This document shows positions 57,801 to 64,000 of a stretch of DNA of 64,000 bases, one piece after another (the stretch's first letter is position 1; every line of letters begins with the position of its first letter). The position numbers were made by a program, and so were the translations under genes. This stretch comes from Stenomitos frigidus ULC18 (lineage in GTDB: Bacteria; Cyanobacteriota; Cyanobacteriia; Leptolyngbyales; Leptolyngbyaceae): assembly GCF_003003795.1 (NCBI RefSeq), contig NZ_PVWK01000017.1:62001-126000 (forward strand). The letters run 5' to 3'. Under the pieces are notes generated by a model. That model made no database searches, was not told the origin of the DNA, and saw nothing but the letters and a program-made list of their open reading frames with translations.

Positions 57801-58291
57801 TATGCCGAATTCACAAACGTTTCATAGTCCAGTTTTAAATGCTCTAAAATCAATTGCTGCGTAGCTCGAACGCCTTTGGCAGTGAGGGTGCGGAAGACGG
57901 GAGTGGAAAAGGATGAAGGATGAACGATGAAGGATGAAGGTTCAGTTGTTTTATCCTTTATCCTTTCGCCTTTATCCTTGCTTTCTCCCTTTGCTACCTG
58001 AAACTCCAGCGATGATGCCTGCCCTCGATAGCGACTGCGAAGAATGCGATAGGTTTGTTGGTTGTTGACAAAGATGAAGTCTACCTGGGCTTCTTGCGTG
58101 CCAATGTGGATCACGTCATCTTCAGCGGCGGCGCGGCTTTGCCCCCATACAGCCCACGCGATCGCCTCTAGCAAGGATGATTTACCTGCGCCATTGGCAC
58201 CACAAATACAGGCCGTATGCAAACCCCGAAAATCCAGGGTCGCTTCACGATAGCTCAGAAAGTTTTTGAGAACTAGCTTCAGTGGGATCAT
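54839..58291 (-). CDS. sbcC: SbcC/Rad50-type exonuclease subunit with several repeat-derived inserts
   Basis: About 1150 residues from ATG 58291 (MIPLKLVLKNFLSYRE); the frame extends 20 residues upstream. An SMC-like ATPase that, with the SbcD nuclease, opens hairpins and double-strand ends. The N-terminal Walker A is CGANGAGKSSLLEA. Long Gln/Glu-rich coiled coils flank the zinc hook CPLC (C630/C633, bases 56393-56404). The C-terminal signature SGGEAFRVNFAIRLALARLL precedes Walker B MLIVDEGFGTQD. Heptamer or other repeat arrays are translated inside it at 57909-57985, about 56405-56715, 55451-55471 and about 55208-55231. SbcD is not adjacent. Confidence 0.93.
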   Translation of the reverse strand: MIPLKLVLKNFLSYREATLDFRGLHTACICGANGAGKSSLLEAIAWAVWGQSRAAAEDDVIHIGTQEAQVDFIFVNNQQTYRILRSRYRGQASSLEFQVAKGESKDKGERIKDKTTEPSSFIVHPSSFSTPVFRTLTAKGVRATQQLILEHLKLDYETFVNSAYLRQGRADEFMLKRPTERKQILADLLKLDQYDHVSEQAKDQSRQFKGQIDLLERNLETIQEQLQQRDRIAQEQALLESTLSVMQQEQTADSEALQALQAAQQQRQTWQQQLTWQQQQQRHLEQDCQRLQQELTIAQQQQQQLGALLQQEAAIVAGYQHFQTLQAHEEALSTRFQAHQGAQAQRQQYQHQQNELLAKLQRQHQQFEAQLEALVQQETELHQTLSKATDIAAALQQLQQARTHLSELDQLQVQASPLLQRQQQLQSQLDREHTRLTARLEELHTSAQQLQAQQARQPQLQQAVLEVSDRITTLDARRSYQQRVRERGLERRSFMEQLQEQQRHCEAQLASLEQKMQLLKREGRGEERGERGEEAEVSGQRSAVSGQRSADEQREPGIRGAEGVKEQGELKAPHSNLSSAAAQSATQNSELKITPTLREAKATESLREQNSEPPHSTPHTPHPTPLYPPCPLCDRSLDKHHWHLVLEKHQAEQQAVTEQIWVIREQLSASEREIQIMRQEYRDLEQELKPYSAVLERRGQLQEQLQMTVAVQATLQQVTAEAAELERSLQLGNYATDLQEELQLLDRSLQQLNYDEKNHALARGEVDRWRWAEIRHAEIKQAQRRQAQLTQRQPDLQAQLGQLQVSVEQLEAETAAQLAVFDRQLTVIDYNVEQHNELRQALRQAQSWQLQYQELERARQHYPQTQQRVGALTQTLSDRGVDYQTAQTHVQLLVQQLEQTPDAQAQIQSLEQARQERRSQLDEQLACLGRLQQQQQQLETLKTQNSNLKAELQTAQRQQRIYQELAQAFGKNGIQALMIENALPQLEAETNQILSRLSANQLHIQFVTQRSHRRDQARHAKLSSAAAKQTTPNAKLIETLDILIADAHGTRPYETYSGGEAFRVNFAIRLALARLLAHRSGTALQMLIVDEGFGTQDAEGCDRLIAAINAIAADFACILTVTHVPHFREAFQSRIEVYKTEQGSQVSLVI
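55451..55471. repeat. Three-unit heptamer array inside sbcC
   Basis: GTTTGAG and TTTTGAG twice, encoding part of LKTQNSNLKAE on the minus strand. Confidence 0.8.
56405..56715. repeat. Composite repeat insert in sbcC next to the zinc hook
   Basis: About 310 bp of mixed repeats in frame. It includes GGGGTGT four times and GGAGTGT (56416-56450), TTTTGAG types (about 56515-56535), a GCCGCTGCGCTAGAGAG element (about 56547-56563) and CTGACCG/CTAACCG/CTGACTT units (56644-56685), then CTCTCCT-type units. It encodes a proline/serine/glycine-rich linker of about 100 residues ending directly before the CPLC hook. Confidence 0.88.
57909..57985. repeat. Eleven-unit heptamer array inside sbcC
   Basis: AAGGATG four times with AACGATG, AAGGTTC, AGTTGTT, TTATCCT three times, TTCGCCT and TGCTTTC, all in one 7-bp phase. 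The two halves are partly complementary. On the minus strand it encodes KDKGERIKDKTTEPSSF-like residues in the N-terminal lobe. Confidence 0.9.
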
Positions 58292-58368
58292 GCTGTGCCA
58301 ACGTTGCAGCGCTAGTTTCCAGCTTAGCAGTACGTTTGCACTTTGATACAAGTGAACTTGTTGGAGTG

Positions 58369-58438
58369 GTCAGCGGTCAGCGGTTAGCGGTCAGCTATCA
58401 GCGGTCAGCTATCAGCGGTTAGCTATCAGCGGTCAGCA
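58369..58438. repeat. Heptamer array between sbcC and rsmD
   Basis: About ten units of TCAGCGG, TTAGCGG and TCAGCTA type, tandem, in the gap between the sbcC start and the rsmD end. Confidence 0.9.
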
Positions 58439-58454
58439 GAAAAATTATTGGCGA

Positions 58455-59000
58455 TCAAATACTCGATCGATAGAACGTTAGTGCTGTGTTGCTATAAACT
58501 TTTTGACGACAAATTTCCAGCTTGGAGGGTGTTACGGCACTCCAATGATCAGAGCTATGTTCGACTGCCAATTCACCATCTGATGCTAATAGTTGAAGGT
58601 GCGCGATCGCCTCAAGCACTGGCTCATACAAATCACTTTCATAGGGTGGATCGAAGTAAATGCGATCGAATTGTTGTCCTTCTAAGGCTTTGATTCGCTG
58701 TCGCACATCACCTCGCAACACTTGAAAGGTTTGCGTTTCATTCGCCACTTGTTGCCAATTCTGTCGAATAATGGCACAAGCACGAGTCGCTTGTTCAACG
58801 CCAACCGCAACGCTTGCACCCCGACAGAGTGCTTCTGCTCCCATTGCACCACTGCCTGCACAGAGATCGAGCCAACGACAATCCGCGATCGTACCTTGCC
58901 AAATATTGAACAACGCCGATCGCACCATTGCTAGCGTGGGTCGTGTTTCTTGTCCTGGTAATGTTTTAAGTTGACGATTACCGTAAATTCGTAGACTCAT
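58455..59000 (-). CDS. rsmD: 16S rRNA (guanine(966)-N(2))-methyltransferase
   Basis: 181 residues. The family start MSLRIYGNRQLKTLPGQETRPTLAMVRSALFNI is present, then motif I WLDLCAGSGAMGAEAL and the catalytic DPPY (FDRIYFDPPYES). It methylates G966 of 16S rRNA in the small subunit. ATG start at 59000, just behind a heptamer array that carries the end of the next gene. Confidence 0.94.
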   Translation of the reverse strand: MSLRIYGNRQLKTLPGQETRPTLAMVRSALFNIWQGTIADCRWLDLCAGSGAMGAEALCRGASVAVGVEQATRACAIIRQNWQQVANETQTFQVLRGDVRQRIKALEGQQFDRIYFDPPYESDLYEPVLEAIAHLQLLASDGELAVEHSSDHWSAVTPSKLEICRQKVYSNTALTFYRSSI

Positions 59001-59004
59001 TTTT

Positions 59005-59036
59005 AGCTCTCAGCAGTCAGCGGTCAGCTTTCAGCT
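59005..59036. repeat. Heptamer array at the rsmD / four-helix-bundle boundary
   Basis: TCAGCGG/TCAGCTT-type 7-bp units. They encode the last residues (KLKADR) and stop of the four-helix-bundle gene on the minus strand. Confidence 0.8.
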
Positions 59037-59376
59037 TTTGGATTAGTGCAGTGAGCATTCGTTTGACTTCGCTTACTTCACTAGCCAGTTTCTGATGTTT
59101 AGAGGTTTCCAAAAATCCTAGATCGCAGGCAAGCAGCAAGTGATATTCCAACTCACTGGCAGAACCCATTGCCATTTGCAAGAAACGTGCAAAATCTGCA
59201 TCAGTTCCTCTACCGCAGCCTTCAGCAATGTTGGCTGGAATTGAAGCAGAAGCACGTCGCGTTTGACTGGTCAGCCCATACAACTCCTCTTTAGGGAAAA
59301 GCTTTGTTGATCGATAAACATCAAGCGTAGTTTGATGGCTTTTCTGCCAGACTTTTAGCTCCCTAAAATTTTTCAT
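59017..59376 (-). CDS. Four helix bundle protein (23S rRNA intervening-sequence type)
   Basis: 119 residues of the family often found within 23S rRNA intervening sequences: NFRELKVWQKSHQTTLDVYRS, then ELYGLTSQTRRASASIPANIAEG and SASELEYHLLLACDLGFL. It forms a homo-oligomeric four-helix bundle; a function is not established. Here it is not in an rRNA gene but between rsmD and hisH, flanked on both sides by heptamer arrays, and its last residues and stop are read from one of them. ATG start. Confidence 0.92.
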   Translation of the reverse strand: MKNFRELKVWQKSHQTTLDVYRSTKLFPKEELYGLTSQTRRASASIPANIAEGCGRGTDADFARFLQMAMGSASELEYHLLLACDLGFLETSKHQKLASEVSEVKRMLTALIQKLKADR

Positions 59377-59436
59377 CGTTAAACAATAAAGCGTACAGCT
59401 TTTTCTACTGACTCAGCTTTATAATTCCCTTGCTTG

Positions 59437-59520
59437 GCTATCAGCTATCAGCTATGAATTTCCGGCTGACCACTAAAACTCCTAGCTGACCGCTGATAGC
59501 TGACGGCTGACCGCTAACCG
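59437..59520. repeat. Heptamer array between the four-helix-bundle gene and hisH
   Basis: Units of ATCAGCT, GCTGACC, GCTGATA and GCTGACG types. The part at 59482-59520 is the 3' end of hisH. Confidence 0.85.
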
Positions 59521-60153
59521 AACGAAGTTCGCCAGGATTTGTAGTCCCGATGTCGATGATTTCTCTGGATGAAATTGAACTGCCATTAAATTAGCTTGCT
59601 CGTTGGCGAAGCCTGTTGCGGAGCAATGTATCGCTGCTGTCACTGTTTGACTGCCGTGAGTAATCGTTGCAGCACGTACGTTTGGATCGATCGGATCAAC
59701 ATAATAAGAATGCACAAAGTACAGCCACGGATCGACTGGAAGGTTTTGCCAAAGGGGTGAGTTGGTTTGCGTGAGTTCTAGCTGATTCCAGCCCATGTGT
59801 GGAATCGTAATGCCGGGTTCGTGTCGGAAGCGTTTGACGGTGCCTGCGACGATGCCTAAACCGGGTTCTTTGCCTTCTTCGCTCGACTCAAAGAGAATTT
59901 GCAACCCCAGGCAAATGCCCAAAAACGGTTTGCCGCTGGCGATCGCTTGTTTAATGGGCGCTTCCAGGTGGCGCGATCGCAAATGTTGCACAGCTGGATC
60001 AAAGGAGCCAACACCCGGTAACACGATCGCATCCGCTTGTTCCAACTCGGCTGGAGAATCGGTGATTTTGGGAGTCGCACCGGCTTTCTCTAGCCCTTTG
60101 CAGGCAGAGTGCAGGTTGCCCATGTCGTAATCCACCACTGCGATCGTCGGCAT
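59482..60153 (-). CDS. hisH: Imidazole glycerol phosphate synthase, glutamine amidotransferase subunit
   Basis: 223 residues. The class I glutaminase Cys is in GICLGLQILF (about C80) and the His/Glu pair is in VQFHPEKSS. It supplies ammonia to HisF in histidine synthesis. The body ends normally at ILANFVR, after which LAVSRQLSAVS and the TAG stop are encoded by heptamer repeats, an extension not seen in the family. HisF is not in the window. ATG start. Confidence 0.95.
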   Translation of the reverse strand: MPTIAVVDYDMGNLHSACKGLEKAGATPKITDSPAELEQADAIVLPGVGSFDPAVQHLRSRHLEAPIKQAIASGKPFLGICLGLQILFESSEEGKEPGLGIVAGTVKRFRHEPGITIPHMGWNQLELTQTNSPLWQNLPVDPWLYFVHSYYVDPIDPNVRAATITHGSQTVTAAIHCSATGFANEQANLMAVQFHPEKSSTSGLQILANFVRLAVSRQLSAVS

Positions 60154-60234
60154 CGTCTGTCCCTTTATGCGCGTTCACTCTCTAAAATTGTAGTCTGCAA
60201 GCACCGTAGTCTACCCATCGTGTAGAAACGCCCC

Positions 60235-60277
60235 TGCTCCCTGCTCCCTCTGCTCCCCCTGTTCCCTCTGCCTTCTT
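60235..60277. repeat. CTGCTCC-type heptamer array
   Basis: Pyrimidine-rich units CTGCTCC, CTGTTCC and similar, directly before the small gene at 60281. Confidence 0.65.
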
Positions 60278-60280
60278 CTT

Positions 60281-60544
60281 ATGTTCAAAGTTGTCACACC
60301 ACGCTTTTCGCAAACCTTCGATCGCTGGACGGATGCCCTCAACACTGCTAAATCACTGATGCCTGAATGCAAAAGCCTGACAGAAGACATTCGTATCTTT
60401 CTGTTTGACGAGTTGGTGTGGGTCTACAGTCGGCTGCACAAATACCCGCAATACATCGGTGCAGGGATATACGATCGCCTCGCTAAAGTCTTTTTGCAAG
60501 AAGCAATGGAAGACGAGACAGAAGCAGGCGAAGACATGCAGTAG
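60281..60544 (+). CDS. Small cyanobacterial protein
   Basis: 87 residues, mostly helical: FKVVTPRFSQTFDRWTDALNTAKSL, EDIRIFLFDELVWVYSRLHKYPQYIGAGIYDRLAKVFLQEAME and an acidic end. The sharply conserved-looking pattern suggests a real gene in cyanobacteria, without known function. ATG start; no clear neighbour link. Confidence 0.75.
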   Translation: MFKVVTPRFSQTFDRWTDALNTAKSLMPECKSLTEDIRIFLFDELVWVYSRLHKYPQYIGAGIYDRLAKVFLQEAMEDETEAGEDMQ

Positions 60545-60908
60545 AACGACCCACTCAGCCGTCGTTCCGCGTGTATGAAATGAGTTCAGAGTGTTTGAAT
60601 TCGTTACAAAACGTTAGACACCTGTCCTGGAAGCGATGAGTCCAGGTTATACAGTCCTACCCTCAAAGCATAGAAGCTGAAGACAAACGCCACCACTGCT
60701 TTCGCAGTAAGAATTTCATCCGAGCAATAGTAGGTGGGGCTTGTGTCATTTGATTGAATTAATTAAATTCTGCTTAAATGAGCGTCGATCGCCTGGCTTT
60801 TGTATATTTTCAGCCAAGCGAACGATACGTATCACATTAAAAGCCTTAGTATGAAGACGTTAACAAAAGTTTGTTTTTCACGCATTTTAATTTTAGAGTT
60901 TTTACTAT
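60545..60908. other. Gap upstream of the NACHT gene
   Basis: About 360 bp, AT-richer than the rest before the start. No ORF, RNA or repeat was assigned with confidence. It includes the probable NACHT promoter near its AT-rich end. Confidence 0.45.
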
Positions 60909-63221
60909 ATGGTCAAGCGATCGCTTCAGGCATCATTGCCTGGTATTCAAAAGGCTAAAAAAGCGTTTGCCCTCAAGGGCTGGACGCAAGAAAATCTAGC
61001 GGGGGAAGTGGACTTAAAGACGCGCCAACCCATTTGGCGCTTTTTAACAGGGCAACCCGTTGAGCGTCAGGTTTTTCTCAATCTTTGTGCGGTACTGGAC
61101 TTAGACTGGCGAGACGTTGCCGTTGATCCACCCGCAGACTCTGCTCGATTGGACGGGAACGGTCACTCTACAGCGTTCGAGTTGGATGCCCTGGTGCAGC
61201 AGGTGCGATCGCGGCGATACAACAAAATTCAAGACCAGTGCGGCATCTTGCAACTCCTGGATATCAGCCGACCCGTCAGCATTGATGACATCTACGTTGA
61301 TGTCAACATTTTGGAAGAAATCGCGAGCCAGCAGTGGAGCGCGATCGAAGACCTGAAGAGTTTGGGACCTGAAGCATTCGATCGCTTTGGGTTGGGCACG
61401 GTCGATCAAAAACAAATACCAGGCACACGAGCAGTCGAAACCTACCCAAAACTCCGAGTGCTAGGCAGACCCGGCGTTGGCAAAACCACGTTCCTACAGT
61501 ATCTCGCTATCCAGTGCAATCGCGGCGAGTTTGCAGCAAACCAGGTGCCCGTCTTTATTGCACTGAAAGACTTTGCAGAAGAATCCAGAGTCAGCGGTGA
61601 GTACAGCCTGTTAAGCTACATCCGTCAAGAATGGCTCACCTCTGGGATTGTTGACCCCTCTGTTATTGAAACCCTGGCTCAAGCAGGCAGAGTGTTGCTG
61701 TTGCTAGATGGCATGGATGAAGTGCTGAACCATGAGAGCACAGGCGTCTTACGCGAAATGCGCCGCTTTGCAGACAAATATCACAAAAATCGGTTTGTGG
61801 TGACCTGTCGTACAGCCGCGCAAAAGCTCAGGCTACGGGGCTTTACCGATGTCGAAATTGCCCCTTTTACCCATGACCAGATTAACGCCTTTGCCCAAAA
61901 ATGGTTTGTTGCCTTTAGCAAGACGACCGCTCAGGCAGGAAAGGCAGAATCGCTGCACTTTATGCAAAAGCTGGAGTTGCCGGAGAACTGGCAGTTTCGC
62001 CAACTCATTGCCACGCCGCTGTTTCTGCACCTTGCCTGTTGGGTGTTTCATGGTCAAGCAAAGTTTCCGACGAAGCGCACGGAGTTTTACAAGCAAGGGC
62101 TAGACCTGTTGTTGGGCAAATGGGATGAAGCGAGAGGTGTTGAACGAGACGACGTCTATCGAGATTTTTTATTGCCCCAAAAGCTCAAGCTGTTGAGCCA
62201 GATTGCCGCGACATCGTTTGAGCGGGGACAGTACTTCTTTGAGCAGCGGGTGCTGGAACAATACATCGGCGACTACATGCGAACGCTGACGGATGTACCG
62301 ATAGAGCCAGAAGCCCTGCAGCTTGAAAGCGAAGCGGCACTGAAGGCGATCGAAGCGCAGCATGGGCTACTGGTCGAACGGGCGCGCGGGGTGTTTTCCT
62401 TCTCGTATCTGGCATTTCAAGAATATTTTACGGCGCGAAACATCGTTGCCAGCTACAACCTGGAGGCCTTTGAGCAGGCATTGGGTGGACTGGTCAGCCA
62501 CATCACCGACCCCCACTGGCGCGAAATCTTTTTGCTCACTACTGCCATGCTGCGGAGTGCCGACTCGCTCATGCAGTTGATGAAGCAACAAATTGATGCG
62601 CTAGTTGCCAAAGACCCTTACCTGCAGGAGTTTTTAACCTGGGCAAGCCAAGAATCACAGACGACTCCGTCGCCACCCAAGGTTGCAGCCGGGCGAGCCT
62701 TTTACCTGGCGCTGGCACGGACACCGTATGTGGCGTCTCAATTTGTCTTAGCCAACACGCTTGATCAGGGGATGTTTCTGGATGCTGCCTTGGATGACCT
62801 GTTGTTGGAATGCGCGCTCGAAGACAGCCAGGAGTTTGCTTATACTCATGCCTGTGGGGATGCGCTTAACAATATCCTGGTCATGGTGCTGGATGCTGGC
62901 TTTCAAAAATCGCTGCAGCAGCTCAAAGAGAAATTGCCCAGCCCCAACCAAAATCAGCATCAGTTCCAAACCTGGTGGCGCTTGCACCATACGGTATGGA
63001 TCGAACAATTGACCACCACGATCGCCGACTACCGCCACACTCATCATCACTGGACGTTTAGCCCTGAGCAACAGCAAACGCTGCAACGTTATTACGATGC
63101 CAACCAACTGCTGCTGGATTGTTTACGCAGCAACTCCGAGATCACAGCCACGATTCGGCAAGAAATTGAAGCGACGTTGTTGTTGCCACAGAAAGAACTG
63201 GAAGAAAGAGAGTGGGAGTAA
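60909..63221 (+). CDS. HTH-NACHT NTPase (STAND family)
   Basis: 770 residues. Residues 1-75 (SLQASLPGIQKAKKAFALKGWTQENLAGEV) are an HTH-like domain seen at the N-terminus of cyanobacterial NACHT proteins. A NACHT module follows: Walker A GRPGVGKTT (G186-T194), IALKDFAEES, Walker B RVLLLLDGMDEV (D267, D270, E271) and the sensor VVTCRTAAQ (about 297-305). A helical region with a winged-helix part follows (about 390-520: FSFSYLAFQEYFTARNI is typical of NACHT C-halves), and the last 200 residues are a helical sensor-like end without clear leucine-rich repeats. STAND NTPases switch between inactive and oligomeric states on ligand binding; bacterial NACHT (bNACHT) genes have anti-phage activity. 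Ligand and effector here are unknown. Confidence 0.88.
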   Translation: MVKRSLQASLPGIQKAKKAFALKGWTQENLAGEVDLKTRQPIWRFLTGQPVERQVFLNLCAVLDLDWRDVAVDPPADSARLDGNGHSTAFELDALVQQVRSRRYNKIQDQCGILQLLDISRPVSIDDIYVDVNILEEIASQQWSAIEDLKSLGPEAFDRFGLGTVDQKQIPGTRAVETYPKLRVLGRPGVGKTTFLQYLAIQCNRGEFAANQVPVFIALKDFAEESRVSGEYSLLSYIRQEWLTSGIVDPSVIETLAQAGRVLLLLDGMDEVLNHESTGVLREMRRFADKYHKNRFVVTCRTAAQKLRLRGFTDVEIAPFTHDQINAFAQKWFVAFSKTTAQAGKAESLHFMQKLELPENWQFRQLIATPLFLHLACWVFHGQAKFPTKRTEFYKQGLDLLLGKWDEARGVERDDVYRDFLLPQKLKLLSQIAATSFERGQYFFEQRVLEQYIGDYMRTLTDVPIEPEALQLESEAALKAIEAQHGLLVERARGVFSFSYLAFQEYFTARNIVASYNLEAFEQALGGLVSHITDPHWREIFLLTTAMLRSADSLMQLMKQQIDALVAKDPYLQEFLTWASQESQTTPSPPKVAAGRAFYLALARTPYVASQFVLANTLDQGMFLDAALDDLLLECALEDSQEFAYTHACGDALNNILVMVLDAGFQKSLQQLKEKLPSPNQNQHQFQTWWRLHHTVWIEQLTTTIADYRHTHHHWTFSPEQQQTLQRYYDANQLLLDCLRSNSEITATIRQEIEATLLLPQKELEEREWE

Positions 63222-63402
63222 AATCAAGCTTTCCTTACTTTTGGGTAAAAAGTCAGCAATGATGCTCATTTCATGCAAATCAAACATCAGTTAAACGCTT
63301 GCGTATACACGATTTCTAACACCGTGTTGCTAAGCTTTAAAGGATAAACGACCTCTAGACATCGTGAAGTCAGTTTATTGATAGAAGAAGCCGTCTAGAA
63401 GG

Positions 63403-63732
63403 ATGTCTTTTCTTAATAAAAAGACGCCCAATTCAAGTAGCAAAAGAAACAAAGCTGTAACCAGTTCCGGCAAAAAAGCGGTGTCATCATCAAATCAACC
63501 TGATTTAACATCTGGATTTAAAGTGTATACATTGATCAATGATCCAAATCCCTTTTCAAAACATTTAATGCCCGATCGCAACCAGCAGCTACTCTTCGAC
63601 ACAACGATCAAACGATCGATGCAAAAGAGGCATTATTGCTTACTTTGTTCAACGGTTTTGCTACGCCACATGCGCGCAGGAGGGCTTTACTGGCGCTGTA
63701 GCCATTGTCATGAAGAAATGCCGATCGTCTAA
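63403..63732 (+). CDS. Small zinc-ribbon protein
   Basis: 109 residues. The N-terminal 45 are Lys/Ser-rich and probably disordered. The C-terminus has a zinc ribbon, CLLCSTVLLRHMRAGGLYW then CSHCHEE (CxxC...CxxC). Similar CxxC-LLRH tails occur in other cyanobacterial proteins of unknown function. It follows the NACHT gene by 180 bp in the same direction; a link is possible but unproven. ATG start. Confidence 0.7.
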   Translation: MSFLNKKTPNSSSKRNKAVTSSGKKAVSSSNQPDLTSGFKVYTLINDPNPFSKHLMPDRNQQLLFDTTIKRSMQKRHYCLLCSTVLLRHMRAGGLYWRCSHCHEEMPIV

Positions 63733-63867
63733 AACGGTAATGGCCTAACCGTAATGAGAAAAAAGATGACCGCTTTCATCGCCCAAGCCAGTGAGCTTAA
63801 AGTTAACCGAATCGAAAAGCGATGCTGCCCATAGTTAACGATCTTGCATTAGAGGTAACAGGTAACA

Positions 63868-64000
63868 ATGTCACACGGCTTAATCAATTTAACTCTGCCA
63901 ACAGTCATTCAAGAAATTGAGGATGTGTTGGAGGAGTATCCTCACCATCCTTATCATGTAGCATTTTCAATTCATGAATTACGGCAGAAGCTCATTGCTC
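63868..64000 (+). CDS. Uncharacterised small protein, cut by the window's right edge
   Basis: ATG 63868 after AGAGGTAAC: MSHGLINLTLPTVIQEIEDV, continuing LEEYPHHPYHVAFSIHELRQ to the edge; 44 codons are visible. The LPxVIQEIEDVLEEYPxHPY pattern recurs in small cyanobacterial proteins of unknown function. The rest lies outside. Confidence 0.65.
   Translation, partial: MSHGLINLTLPTVIQEIEDVLEEYPHHPYHVAFSIHELRQKLIA

Noticed and set aside
58369-58438. Heptamer array as a possible CRISPR
   Set aside because: Unit length is 7 bp with no unique spacers; it is an STRR-type array.

Overview
The window is chromosomal DNA from a cyanobacterium. The evidence is the very frequent HIP1 octamer (GCGATCGC and near variants), a psb30 (ycf12) photosystem II gene, the NtcA nitrogen regulator, an NDH-2 dehydrogenase, an SpkB-like Ser/Thr kinase with pentapeptide repeats, DUF3084 next to a YqgF-like gene, a PTPA-CTERM protein, and many intergenic heptanucleotide repeat arrays (STRR type). 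No rRNA, tRNA, complete insertion sequence, prophage or CRISPR array was recognised. Genus cannot be fixed by reading; a filamentous or Leptolyngbya-like lineage would fit.

Layout. 1-10 kb: M61 peptidase (cut by the left edge), OmpR-type regulator, manganese catalase, NDH-2, nitrilase-family amidase, YciI-like protein, pheT. 10-21 kb: SpkB-like kinase, a membrane protein, a repeat protein with a degenerate M15 peptidase domain, HAD phosphatase, aroK, a small protein, then a FecR protein overlapping a CHASE2 histidine kinase. 21-30 kb: an FdhF/YdeP-type molybdopterin oxidoreductase, a PTPA-CTERM protein, a methylmalonate-semialdehyde dehydrogenase, a type IV pilin-like protein and a beta-propeller/transglutaminase fusion. 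30-41 kb: psb30, YkgJ-like protein, two half-size GDT1/UPF0016 transporters in tandem, grxC-gshB, GIY-YIG protein, methyltransferase, STAS protein, hemF, YqgF-like protein, DUF3084, ntcA. 41-50 kb: fabI converging on thrC, small cyanobacterial proteins, RDD protein, rpmG-rpsR-RNase R/II, FHA protein, P-loop ATPase. 50-64 kb: Ca2+-type P-ATPase, recF, sbcC, rsmD, a four-helix-bundle protein, hisH, a small protein, an HTH-NACHT NTPase, a zinc-ribbon protein and a gene cut by the right edge.

Most genes are single housekeeping transcription units. Supported small operons or linked pairs are fecR-CHASE2 kinase (20 bp overlap), the two GDT1 halves, grxC-gshB, rpmG-rpsR-RNase, and YqgF-DUF3084.

The most striking pattern is not a gene. 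Arrays of degenerate 7-bp units lie in many intergenic gaps and also inside reading frames: in phase within pheT, within recF and at several places in sbcC (one insert lies directly beside the zinc hook). They also supply the C-terminal codons and stop codons of hisH, fabI and the four-helix-bundle gene. Because 7 bp gives a 21-bp (7-residue) coding period, these arrays act as a source of new linkers and protein tails. Other repeats include a palindromic element present in two inverted copies (about 32.3 and 37.7 kb), a MITE-like 100-bp element, and several long hairpins. The best candidate for an immune-type gene is the HTH-NACHT NTPase at 60.9-63.2 kb.
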